NCBI GenBank assembly: GCA_036346205.1
Contig: JARFJB010001594.1
Span: 124,001-188,000, forward strand
From: Vesta saturnalis
Lineage: Eukaryota > Arthropoda > Insecta > Coleoptera > Lampyridae
Reading direction: 5' to 3'
Length of the DNA: 64,000 nucleotides
The notes below the pieces were generated by a model that made no database searches, was not told the DNA's origin, and saw only the letters and a program-made list of their open reading frames with translations. A program made the translations under genes and the position numbers. Positions within the stretch are counted from its first letter, which is position 1, and every line of letters starts with the position of its first letter. This document shows positions 53,401 through 61,427 of the stretch, piece by piece.

Positions 53401-56400
53401 AGTATTTAACAAAATTTGGTGTGGTATAGTTGATGGAAAAATCATAGGACCATACTTCTTTGAACAAACTTTAAATGGCGATACATATTTAAATTTCTTG
53501 GAAAATGAATTGCCTATTTTGTTAGAAGACATTTCCTTACAAACAAGAAGAGATCTGATATTTCAACATGATGGGTGTCCTGCGCACTTTTCCAGACGAG
53601 TTAGAGATTATTTGAATTTAACATATCCATATAAATGGATTGGAAGGGAAAGTATATATCCATGGCCAGCTAGATCTCCAGACTTAACATGTCCATACTT
53701 TTACCTATGAGGTAGATTGAAGGAGTTGGTCTTTCAAGTTCAACCAACCACGCGACAAGACATGAAACAAAGTATTAGAAACGCAATAAATAGTATATCC
53801 ACAGCTGAGATTGAAGCAGCTGTTATGTCTACCCGCTATAGATTACGTCTTTGTGTGTCCAATATGTCATATATTTTGTTATTTTAAGTTATAATACAGA
53901 GTAGGCCAATACTAGTTACGTATGTTTACGTGTTTTTACTTATATCTCGAGTTGGACAAAAGATATCGACGTGCGGTTTGCGCCATTTTGTTACGAATTT
54001 AATCAGTTTCCGTTGTAATTTACAATACTGAGGTGTTTCCATTTAAAAATTGTAACATAGATAAATTTTAATTTTTTTTATTCGAACGCGCCCTTTATCT
54101 ACGACAGTTAAAAATAAATGCAATTGTTTTATAGGAGATGTAATTTGTTCATCTACGCCTTTTCGAATGAGAAGAATTCCGTTAAAATAGGTTGATCCAA
54201 ACCAAAGTTATAGGCATTTATTCATTCAAACATTCCCACTCTCCCCCTCCCCCCAATTTGAAAAAATAGAGAAAAAAGTGTTTAACAAAATTTGTGCAGA
54301 AATTATGCATCATTCTAATTTACTTATTTAATACCTATTATGATTGGAGATATTTTATAAAAAAATTGTTTTTACATTTTTCTATAAAGATTATGCCCTC
54401 TAGTGGTAAAGTTAGAAACTTATAAGTTATTTCCAGCGATTTCCCTTGCCGTTTTTACTAAGGAAAATTTTTTCCCAAAGCTGTACGATAAACAGTTCCT
54501 GAGATGTAGCCGGAGGATCAGCTTATTGGTTCACCCGGTACAGCACAATGATGTGCATAACTACAATACCAGAAATGGAAGTAGCATTAGACCTGATCGT
54601 TTTCGTTTAAATAGATTTCAGAACAGACCAAATTTTTTATGTACCGGGTGAGTCATTAAGGAAGGACGCCGGTTATATCCCAGAAACCGCTTATGGTACG
54701 ACTTCAAAAAAAATTCTTCAATAAATGTGGGCAAGAGAAAATGCTGGAAATAATTTTAAAGTTTGTAAATAGACCGCTAGGTGACGTAACTGCTGTAGTA
54801 AATTAAAAAATGTATAATAAGTAACAGAAACTTAAGGAAAAGGTATATTGGAAATATCGTAGTTGTATTTTTGGGACAATTTTACCCATTTTTTGTATAA
54901 GAAGTTTTTCTCTAACTTCACAGGTTTTCCGTAGAGGGAGCTGCGAAAGTTGTCAGACAAACACGTAATTATCTTCGGAACCAGTCATCGAATCTTAAAA
55001 AGTAATATTTCGTTGGAAAGGTCTTTTCTTGCGCTATTCGTTGATGTATTAAAAAGTTAAGTTTGATTAACGAACAAAAAGCTAGAGGACGCTTTCCAAA
55101 TATTGCTGAAATTTTAGCGATTTTCTTCAAAATATTAAATAGAATGGTATGTTTTTTTACATTTAAGTCAAAAAAGCATAAAATTTCGCCTATACCCTGA
55201 AAATTTCAAGTCGATATCTTTATTGGTTTCAATTTTATACCTACTTTAAGTTCAGATTCATGGTAATGATTTTGTAGTGCCACGATCATCCAATAACACC
55301 TTAATTTCTTGCGGAACGATTTACCGTTACTTTTAGAAGATGTGCCGTTGCTTACTAGGCAGCGGATGTTTTTCAACATGACGGCTGTCCGGCACATTTT
55401 TCACTACGCGTGCGTCAATTTTTGAGTAACACTTTTCCTGATACATGGATAAGAAGAGGGAGCTTTTTTCCATGGTCAGCTAGGTATCTACATTTCCTTA
55501 TTCATTCTTAACTTTAACAGCTTAATAACCATTGCCATTGTTACCTTCTAGGTCCCCCGATCTAACTTGTTTAGATTTTAATTTTTGGAGAAGAATAAAG
55601 GACCTTGTTTTTACAACCAGGCCAACTACGCCTGAAAATATGGTCATTAGGATAAAACCTCCACGGCGGAGATAGAAACCGCTGTTTTGTCAACGCACCA
55701 GCGGTTGCAGCTGTGTATTGATAATGATGGCAGACAATTTGAGCATTTAGGTCGCCACTGAGTAATGGCGTACTACTCATCTCTAATTGGTCCACCCGGT
55801 GTAATTATTAACCAACGGTAATAAACTAACCTCAGAAACTCGATAACAGAGATATCGACTTGAAATTTTCAGGGTATAGGCGAAATTTTATACCCTTTCT
55901 GACTAAAATATAAAAAACATACCATTCTATTTAATATTTGAAGAAAATCGCTAAAATTTCAGCAATATTTGGAAAGCGTCCTCTACCTTTTCCAATGAAA
56001 TATTACCTTTTAAGATTCGATGACTGGTTCCGAAGATAATTACGTGTTTCTCTGACAACTTTCGCAGCTCTCCCTACGGAAAACCTGTGAAGTTAGAGAA
56101 AAACTTCTTATACAAAAAATGGGTAAAATTGTCCCAAAAATACATCTACGATATTTCAAATATACCTTTTCCTTAAGTTTCTGTTACTTATTAGACATTT
56201 TTTAATTTACTAACAGCAGTTACGCCACCTAGCGGTCTATTTACAAACTTTAAAATTATTTCCAGCATTTTCACTTGGCCACATTTACTGAAAAATTTTT
56301 TTTTTCGGAAGTAACATAAGCGGTTTCTGGAATATAGCCGGCGTCCTTCCTTAATGACTCACCCGGTACAAAATTTTACAATTTTTTACCACAAGGGATT

Positions 56401-59400
56401 CATGATTTATCTTTAATTAAATTTAAATTAGTAGTTAAGAAACATTATTTTATTAAATAATGCATTTTACAATTTTGAACACTACTTTCAATGTGATTTT
56501 ACTTGCTATATATATTATACTAATAAGTATACCTTGTGTTGACCTGTGTAAATACAACTGTATATTAACACCAAATACATATTATTATTATTATTAGTTA
56601 AAATTTCATATATTTTCAGCCAAAAATAATGAAGTTACATGATACATGACTTCAAAGTGTCCATATGTAAATTATGTGCAAAAAAACAGTCCTTGTTTTG
56701 ATTTCTTTATAAATAACTGCCGAAGAGGTTCACTTACAATTTTCATATTTAATGACCGTAGGTAGATGTGTACAAGGTACATTCATGCCAAATTCCAAAA
56801 CAATCGAACGCCAAATAAAAAAATTATAACACTCTAAACTCAGGTGTGTTGCTTTTTGAAACCGATAGTAAGTATATTAAAATCTAACAATTTTATCAAT
56901 TTACGCAGATTAATATTTGGTTTACGTTTATCGTAATGTATTAATCAATTTGTACTATTATTACCAAGGTTAAGTGTAACAGCTAGGGATTATAAATTAA
57001 CCTACCATTTTTAAAATAAGTGTATGAAAATTGTTGGGTTGAATAAAGACATTATTATTATATTTATACCTTTACCCATGTATCCTCTAACACATCTATA
57101 TAAATTGCGTTTGCTGAAATCTATCACCTTGGTGTGGATAAATAATTAATACGACTTAATTCAGTGTTAATAATAAATCTGTTACAGATAGGCCAAATAA
57201 TTCAATCTTTGGTAGCACCATCATCAATACTGCAAACTATAATTCCTAGAGATTATATATTCGAAAAACCTATTGTGAAGTATCACGTAATTGTGCTTTT
57301 AGTGGAGTTCTTGACAGGAGTTAGGAATCACATGGAGGCCATAAAAGAACGTTTAAATCAGCAAGATTTTCACACATTAAGAAGCACTATAAACGATTAC
57401 ATTTTTAAACACTTTTTAAAACCTGATATTGCTATCAAAAATTGGATTCAGTCAGATGATGAACCATACTCAATAGAGAAAAACGTTCAAAGTGTTTTAC
57501 AATTACTTAATTTGTATGAAGACACATGCCCACAGCTTTTAGAAAACTTGACAAATGTTGATGTACACACTTTATTAAACGAAATTGATACAACATGCAA
57601 TAATGAATCAACAAAAGTGCAGCTGGTTAAATTATATTTGAATTACGAACCTTCACTCTTCACTCTAAACTCAGAAATCTTTATATTTACATTTCCATTA
57701 ATTTTGCATCATTACTATGAAACTAAAGATAAAAATGCATATTTTACATTGTATGGGTTACTAAATAATTCAAATATTTTTGAGGGTTCTGAACGTGAAA
57801 TTGAAATTTGGATTAACTCAATTTTTTATTTATCTAATATACAGGGTGTATCAGACTTGCTCATGGGTAGTATTCAGCAGACTTCGAGCAATATTTGCAC
57901 TTACATATCGAAATTACGGGAACTTGACAATGTTGAATATACACAAGAGAAGCACAGATTTCAAGAATTGTTAGCGAGTTTACAGGATGAAGAGGAATCT
58001 AGTGAGTTAATTGTCTATACAAAACTAAGCCCAATGCTCATTGGTACACTTGATTATGTCACGAAAATAGAGCTTAATCGAAATTGTAAAAATTATGTTA
58101 ACATAATTTTTGTTAATTTGTTGTATTTACAGACATCTGTGCGATTAATTTCGGCAATAGCCATTGATTTGAGTTACAATAGCGTAATTTCGAAATCACT
58201 GCAGAATTATATTAGTAATTGGGCTAATGGGAAAGGCTCTAGTTTAGTTAAAACTAAATTACTCACAGTGCAAAGCTTTAGCTCTAATTTTTTAAATGGT
58301 GATATCTCTGATTTTTTTAACGAATATGAGAACGTAGTGAGCGAAGCGCCTGGGCAGTTAAGTAACTGTTTGAATCACTCTTTATTTTATTTTACACATT
58401 TACAGTGTGACTTATTAACTGATTTACACTTAAAGAATTGTTTGACTGTTGTAAAAAGGGCAAAAGAGTACAGCAGTGTTTTCCGAAATCCAACTATATT
58501 GCAGCAATTTTCACCTGTAAGTCAATCCATCACAAATAAATTGCTGGAGGAAGTAATAAAAGTCTGTCCGTCAGATGAATTATATTTAAAACCATTTCGT
58601 GCAAAATTATTATCGAATTTGCGGAAAATATTGAAAAGGCAGAAAAAGTGGGACAATATTATGGAAAATTTGGAGTACATTGGACTTGAACATTCTCAAT
58701 GCATTCAAATTCTGCATATTTGTTCAAAATTAGAAGTAAAGCGACTGGATGATTTTACAAGTTTTAACTATAATGTATTGGTTTACGCTTTAAAGAAATA
58801 TTTGCAAGAGTTTGATATTCTTCGTCCTTTAGAAGATGAAATTGTTTTGGGAATCTCACAATTACTATCATTCCTTAATCATAACGCATTTGATACCAGC
58901 ACTTGTACAGGCTTATTCCACAATTATCTTAAAAATTACCCTCATAGCATATCTTTGATACATTACGATGTTTTAGAAAGTATTTTATTCAAAACTGAAT
59001 TTCATAAAGAAGATTGTGCATTTACCAGTTTTCTATTAAATACAAAGGATTTCGTATGTTTACTTGAAAATCACTATGAAAACATATTAAAACAAAAAAT
59101 CCTACCAGTTAAAGCAGCAGGAGATGAAGTATTACAAAAAATGTACAATGTTCTTGAACCCAGTATTATTAAAGCCCTGGAGAAGCCTAAAAAACCATCT
59201 AAATACTTTGAAACATACAAAGAGACTTTGGCCACTTTAATAACTAAATTTATGCCATTGGAAAATTGTAAACCATACATTGAGAAAATCTACAAACTTG
59301 AAGTAACACACTCATATCACGTCCACTTTCTTTCAGCCATTTTCCATAAGATTTTAAAAAATGAAACTATTTCTGAGAATCAAGCCAATAACATATTAAT

Positions 59401-59883
59401 AACACTTACAGCTGCGACAAATTATTTATTTAAGCGTAAAGACAAATCAGATGAAGATTGGATTAGATTAGACGAAATTGCGTTGGTAACCAAAAATGTG
59501 TATTCAGAAATCGCCAATTCGAAGCTCTCATTTCGTTCAACTTGCATAAATGATGCCTTTCATTTATATTGCATGTTCTGTTTAAAATTTGGATTATCAG
59601 GAAGAACTAAATTAATTGAATTAATTAGAGTATTAGTTCATTTTTTGGATTTGACTAAAATTGAAGCTCAGAATCTACTGGAAATGACCGGATCCCATTC
59701 TGAATTTTTGGAAATAATTCTTGGAGGTAATTCTGACTGTAAAGTAGAATTATTGAGATTGATAAAGGAATTTTGTATACGATGGCCTAGTTTAATGCAG
59801 AAAGCACATGTACCTGTACTTTTATCTGGATACCGAGGCACAGTTTGTCTCAGCGATCAAATCAATTTAACTCTACTACAAAT
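38402..59883 (+). CDS. URB1: URB1 (nucleolar pre-ribosomal-associated protein 1, Npa1 family), 5' part, four exons
   Basis: URB1/Npa1 is a large nucleolar helical-repeat protein of early pre-60S particles, needed for 27S rRNA processing. Exons: 38,402-38,510, 38,564-39,279, 39,328-39,705 and 57,188-59,883. Introns are 53 bp, 48 bp and 17,482 bp; all have GT-AG ends and every junction keeps frame. Together they give about 1,299 codons with no stop. Recognisable Npa1 features are the N-terminal NYVREYLENGGNCMELIQLL, KVILKLLTTIATFSRILAKE, and, in exon 3, HNFLLVLCTSHKYGIVFKDP and LERPWEHSYARELVTKICGA. Exon 4 (IGQIIQSLVAPSSILQTIIP onward) is a single helical-repeat block. Exon 4 ends in phase 2 at a GTAAGT donor (59,884). 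The family reaches roughly 1,700-2,300 residues, so the 3' exons lie beyond the window. Gene identity is from memory of the family, not a search. Confidence 0.85.
39706..41289. other. First part of URB1 intron 3
   Basis: AT-rich intron sequence. Minus-strand frames around 40,450-40,830 look faintly coding (for example EINRRISARLGKYNRIHR) but could not be assigned. Confidence 0.45.
41290..42640 (-). mobile_element. Non-LTR retrotransposon reverse-transcriptase fragment (CR1/jockey-like)
   Basis: The minus strand runs from a linker region (KIDYNELSGLRRNTDWD, near 42,600) through DLTKALDTGAHRILLEW to LGPLLFTMYV and the catalytic YCFADDTVLIV box near 41,615, then FLKYLGVSI-type sequence near 41,340. 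Frames change several times. Endonuclease and 3' tail are absent, so it is a truncated dead copy within the URB1 intron. Confidence 0.7.
42786..43945 (+). mobile_element. Truncated mariner-like element: possible terminus and transposase N-terminus
   Basis: An AT-rich stretch containing ACTCTGGTTAAATGGG recalls the terminus of MAR-A (GATTTGGTTAAATGGG). It leads to coding sequence at about 43,738-43,944 reading KFQTERMYLNKYPEGYQPHK then IFRNLSVNLREHGAF, the DUF4817-type helix-turn-helix of these transposases. No catalytic domain or second terminus follows. Confidence 0.5.
43946..46566. other. URB1 intron 3, unassigned part
   Basis: AT-rich and non-coding. A TCGTCTCTTACGACACGCAG stretch at about 45,669 is a motif I have seen in dispersed repeats but cannot name. 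A GT microsatellite lies at 46,139-46,159, and two near copies of an AATGGCGTCT...CATTTTGA block lie at 46,168 and 46,234. Confidence 0.4.
46567..47840 (-). mobile_element. Non-LTR retrotransposon with endonuclease domain, internally deleted
   Basis: The minus strand begins near 47,840 with an EEP-type endonuclease: NVRSLIKNF, NIDILGISET, RGGGVVLFYKNNLR, then IIFIGDFNFD, LIDHILVS and ISDHTVIFG (47,412-47,010), containing the Asp/Asn/His catalytic motifs. It then passes directly to sequence resembling the end of the reverse transcriptase (SKLMLLGSIMT-type), without the RT core, and ends in an (ATT)n tail at 46,567-46,590. The RT has been deleted. Confidence 0.7.
47841..48957. other. URB1 intron 3 between retroelements
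   Basis: AT-rich with two GC-richer patches (48,200-48,310 and 48,655-48,710). The sequence just before 48,958 would be the 3' flank or UTR of the Penelope-like element. No gene is seen. Confidence 0.4.
48958..49950 (-). mobile_element. Penelope-like retroelement: RT end plus GIY-YIG endonuclease
   Basis: The minus strand reads YRRYVDDIFIIF (RT catalytic YVDD, about 49,905), then LPYLGINIIRTPSGFSTSIY, RKPTFTGLYIN and LPYTGPHILYIRRNIQRIIK. The C-terminal GIY-YIG nuclease follows: SNIIYQFKCNSCSAMYIGKT, then RRCEHLG, and a stop at 48,958. From 49,815 to the end the frame is open for 285 codons. Penelope-like elements use this pairing of reverse transcriptase and GIY-YIG for target-primed insertion. 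The RT fingers and palm upstream of YVDD are missing or degenerate beyond about 49,950, so this is a 5'-truncated copy. Confidence 0.8.
49951..50399. other. URB1 intron 3, short unassigned stretch
   Basis: Non-coding. A GC-richer patch at 50,130-50,260 has no recognised homology. Confidence 0.4.
51665..52805 (-). pseudogene. MAR-C transposase, two exons, catalytic residues lost
   Basis: Exon 1 (52,805-52,474) encodes a DUF4817-type helix-turn-helix: MSISNAELYGMIVVYFECHQ, then RRLRETGNF, followed by a second HTH (ISRQISTEINIPKTTVLRIL). A 166-bp intron (52,308-52,473; CATAACAG|GTAGG to TTTTTTAG|ACTG) joins HNR to LHPYHVVLPQ in frame. Exon 2 has the catalytic domain with NMHYWAEENPHW, VWCGIIDGKIIGPYFFEE and a C-terminal TTRQDIKQRIRNAINSIS. 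The first catalytic motif reads FCEATF where SDEATF is expected. The third reads ARSPGLT where ARSPDLT is expected, and a frameshift lies near 51,940. It is inactive. Confidence 0.75.
53418..53880 (+). pseudogene. MAR-C second, inverted copy of the transposase C-terminal half
   Basis: The plus-strand copy begins at VWCGI-equivalent sequence (GVVDGK-type, 53,420) and carries LLEDISLQTRRDLIFQHDG, CPAHFSRRVRDYL and YPWPARSPDLT. The second and third Asp are both kept with 36 residues between them, unlike the minus-strand copy. A TGA at about 53,708 interrupts FYLWG. No N-terminus is present. Confidence 0.7.
54644..56366 (+). mobile_element. MAR-E: mariner-like element with about 0.55-kb inverted termini
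   Basis: The left terminus 54,644 to about 55,215 and right terminus about 55,850-56,366 are inverted copies starting CCGGGTGAGTCATTAAGGAA. TA flanks both ends (54,642-54,643 and 56,367-56,368). The shared inner block is GAGGACGCTTTCCAAATATT. The 0.6-kb centre keeps part of a transposase. It is a separate subfamily from MAR-C, although both begin CCGGGTGA. Confidence 0.85.
55345..55760 (+). pseudogene. MAR-E transposase C-terminal fragment with an intron
   Basis: Reads VFQHDGCPAHFSLRVRQFL with the second catalytic Asp, then FFPWSAR. A 68-bp intron (55,484-55,551, GTATCT to CTTCTAG) interrupts the Arg codon. The downstream part reads SPDLTCLDFNFW with the third Asp and RRIKDLVFTTRPTTPEN. Spliced, 36 residues separate the two Asp. 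The first Asp and DNA-binding domains are deleted. C-terminal frames are shifted. Confidence 0.65.
56611..57187 (+). other. End of URB1 intron 3 with another non-LTR 3' tail
   Basis: The sequence ends a second retroelement-like unit with GGGTTGAATAAAGACATTAT then TATTAT (57,029-57,060), resembling the inverted tail at 46,567. The 3' splice site TCTGTTACAG precedes exon 4 at 57,188. Confidence 0.5.
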
Positions 59884-60071
59884 GTAAGTATAATCATAGA
59901 ATAAAGGGGATTACAAATTCAAAAAGTGGGATTAAGTTGTGTTAAGGTGTATCGTTAATTATTTAAATAACAAGAAAAACCTCATATCCTTTTCTACACA
60001 TATCGATTACCAATATCGTTATGTTCACTAAAACTTAAAAAACGGATCTTAGATAGGTAGATAGTATAGTA

Positions 60072-61200
60072 AATACACTCCTGGCGAAAAAATCTGGACA
60101 CTAGCATTTTTTTTTAATTTTGTAGTGTTAAGTGGTTTAAATGGGGAGGAAGTAAACATTATTAATAAAAAGCATTTATTTATAACAATAAAATAATAAT
60201 AGGAAAAATAATAAGTAACGGATGTAACGGAAAAGAAAGTAAATTTTTCGAAAAATTGAACAAATAAAAAAGAAAGTTAATTACACACAGATGCCTCTTC
60301 TTTAAGTTTCAACTGAATGTTAGTATCGGTTATAGCCGCACCTACACCTGCGAAGAGTTTCAATACACCTAGACATGCTATCAATAAAGTGCTGAATCTG
60401 TTTTTGCGGTATTAGTTCTCATTCTTCATTCAACGGTATTTGCAGCTCTTGGATCATTTCTGGCAATGGTTGCATCTTTCTAATCTTTTGTCCTAAAATG
60501 TCCCATACATGTTCTAATGGATTAATATTAGGACTACAAGCACGTCACTGCAAAACAATATTTAGGTAATCCTTGACAATTCATGCAGTATGTGGACGGG
60601 CATTATCTTGCATAAATAAGAAATTTTCCCCAATAAAAGGGACATAGGGGCCAGCATGGCCCTCCAGACACAGTTGTATGTACCTGTCTGCTGTTAGGGT
60701 TCCATGTTCGATGAATATTAACTCGGAGCGTCCGTTGAAAAGAATACCTGCCCTTACTATAACGCCTCCGCCACCAAACGCCTTTCTGGGCGAAATGCAG
60801 CAAGGGGCAAATCGTTCCCCGGATCTCCTCCATATTAATTATATAATTTTGGGCATGCTACTGGCTTATGAGAACGTAAACCACTTTCATGTCGGACTCT
60901 TCTCACAGTTCGTGCAGAGATTTGAGTTTCTCGAGCTTGTAACAAACGACTAGCGAGAACATTTGACGTTAAACAGCTGTTCCGTAGTACGAATTTCCTC
61001 AAAAAACATTTATCACGCTGGTCTCTGGACCGTTGACTGCCTTATCCTGGTCTTCTAGTACATTCTCCAATCTGACGATACTTCGTAACGGTACTTCTGC
61101 CAATATTCAAACGATTTACAATATACCATGTACTGCGACCATCTTCATGTAATGCCACAACTTTTGCAGTATCTTCGGGTTTCATTCTCACACAATTTCA
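60072..61200 (-). mobile_element. Tc1-like element, deleted and mutated
   Basis: The transposase starts at 61,185: MKPEDTAKVVALHEDGRSTW then NIGRSTVTKYRQIG, a paired-like HTH. It runs into ARETQISARTVRRVRHESGL. A deletion around 60,830-60,855 removes the first catalytic Asp. The remainder shows PRKAFGGGGVIVRAGILFNG, the second Asp in FLFMQDNARPHTA, and the Glu in SPNINPLEHVWD, with in-frame stops and a few residues lost between them. An end-like sequence CTCCTGGCGAAAAAATCTGG is at 60,077; the other end was not found. It lies in URB1 intron 4. Confidence 0.75.
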
Positions 61201-61427
61201 ACACACAAATGCAAAGTGATCTGAATTTATTCGAATAAACGTGAAACATCATAAATGCAAACAACAAGCAAAACATCTGTTAGAAAACAAGATAAAGTGT
61301 GACGTTTTGCTAAACACATTTTTGTTAACAATGGTAACAAGGTCATTTAAAAACAAGGAAATGATGTAAAACTGATTTACGAATAGGAATAAATAGATAT
61401 TTTACTATTTATTATTATTATTATTGC

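Larger units (their letters stand above)
50995..54538. mobile_element. MAR-C: mariner-like element with about 630-bp termini and an inverted half-duplication
   Basis: Ends begin CCGGTTGGACCAATAAGC on the left and CCGGGTGAACCAATAAGC on the right (minus strand), each flanked by TA (50,993-50,994 and 54,539-54,540). The left 1.09 kb (50,995-52,083: terminus plus transposase C-terminal half) recurs inverted at 53,418-54,538. Between them lie the transposase N-terminus (to 52,805) and a truncated inner copy of the right terminus (about 53,030-53,417). The right half thus seems to have been replaced by an inverted copy of the left half. Confidence 0.8.
50400..56610 (+). mobile_element. Non-LTR retrotransposon 3' part, split by two mariner-like insertions
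   Basis: Three blocks form one plus-strand element. Block 1 (50,400-50,994) has a decayed YADDT box near 50,508, then HNWLAANQLILNEDK, VKFLGVTLDYKLTWSEH, LLSYVILVWGHSSG and LTVPCGFIYQCLIYVKKNSI. Block 2 (54,539-54,643) encodes NDVHNYNTRNGSSIRPDRFR. Block 3 (56,367 onward) encodes KFYNFLPQGIHDLSLIKFKL and ends in an (ATT)n tail near 56,605. Conceptual removal of each insert plus one TA copy joins the blocks in frame. The order and motifs are those of the RT C-terminus of CR1/jockey-like elements. The 5' portion is missing. Confidence 0.75.

Noticed and set aside
57840..57857. ATACAGGGTGTATCAG motif resembling a transposon end
   Set aside because: It lies within an uninterrupted URB1 exon that stays in frame; coincidental.
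59074..59280. Minus-strand open frame inside URB1 exon 4
   Set aside because: Antisense shadow of a confirmed exon.
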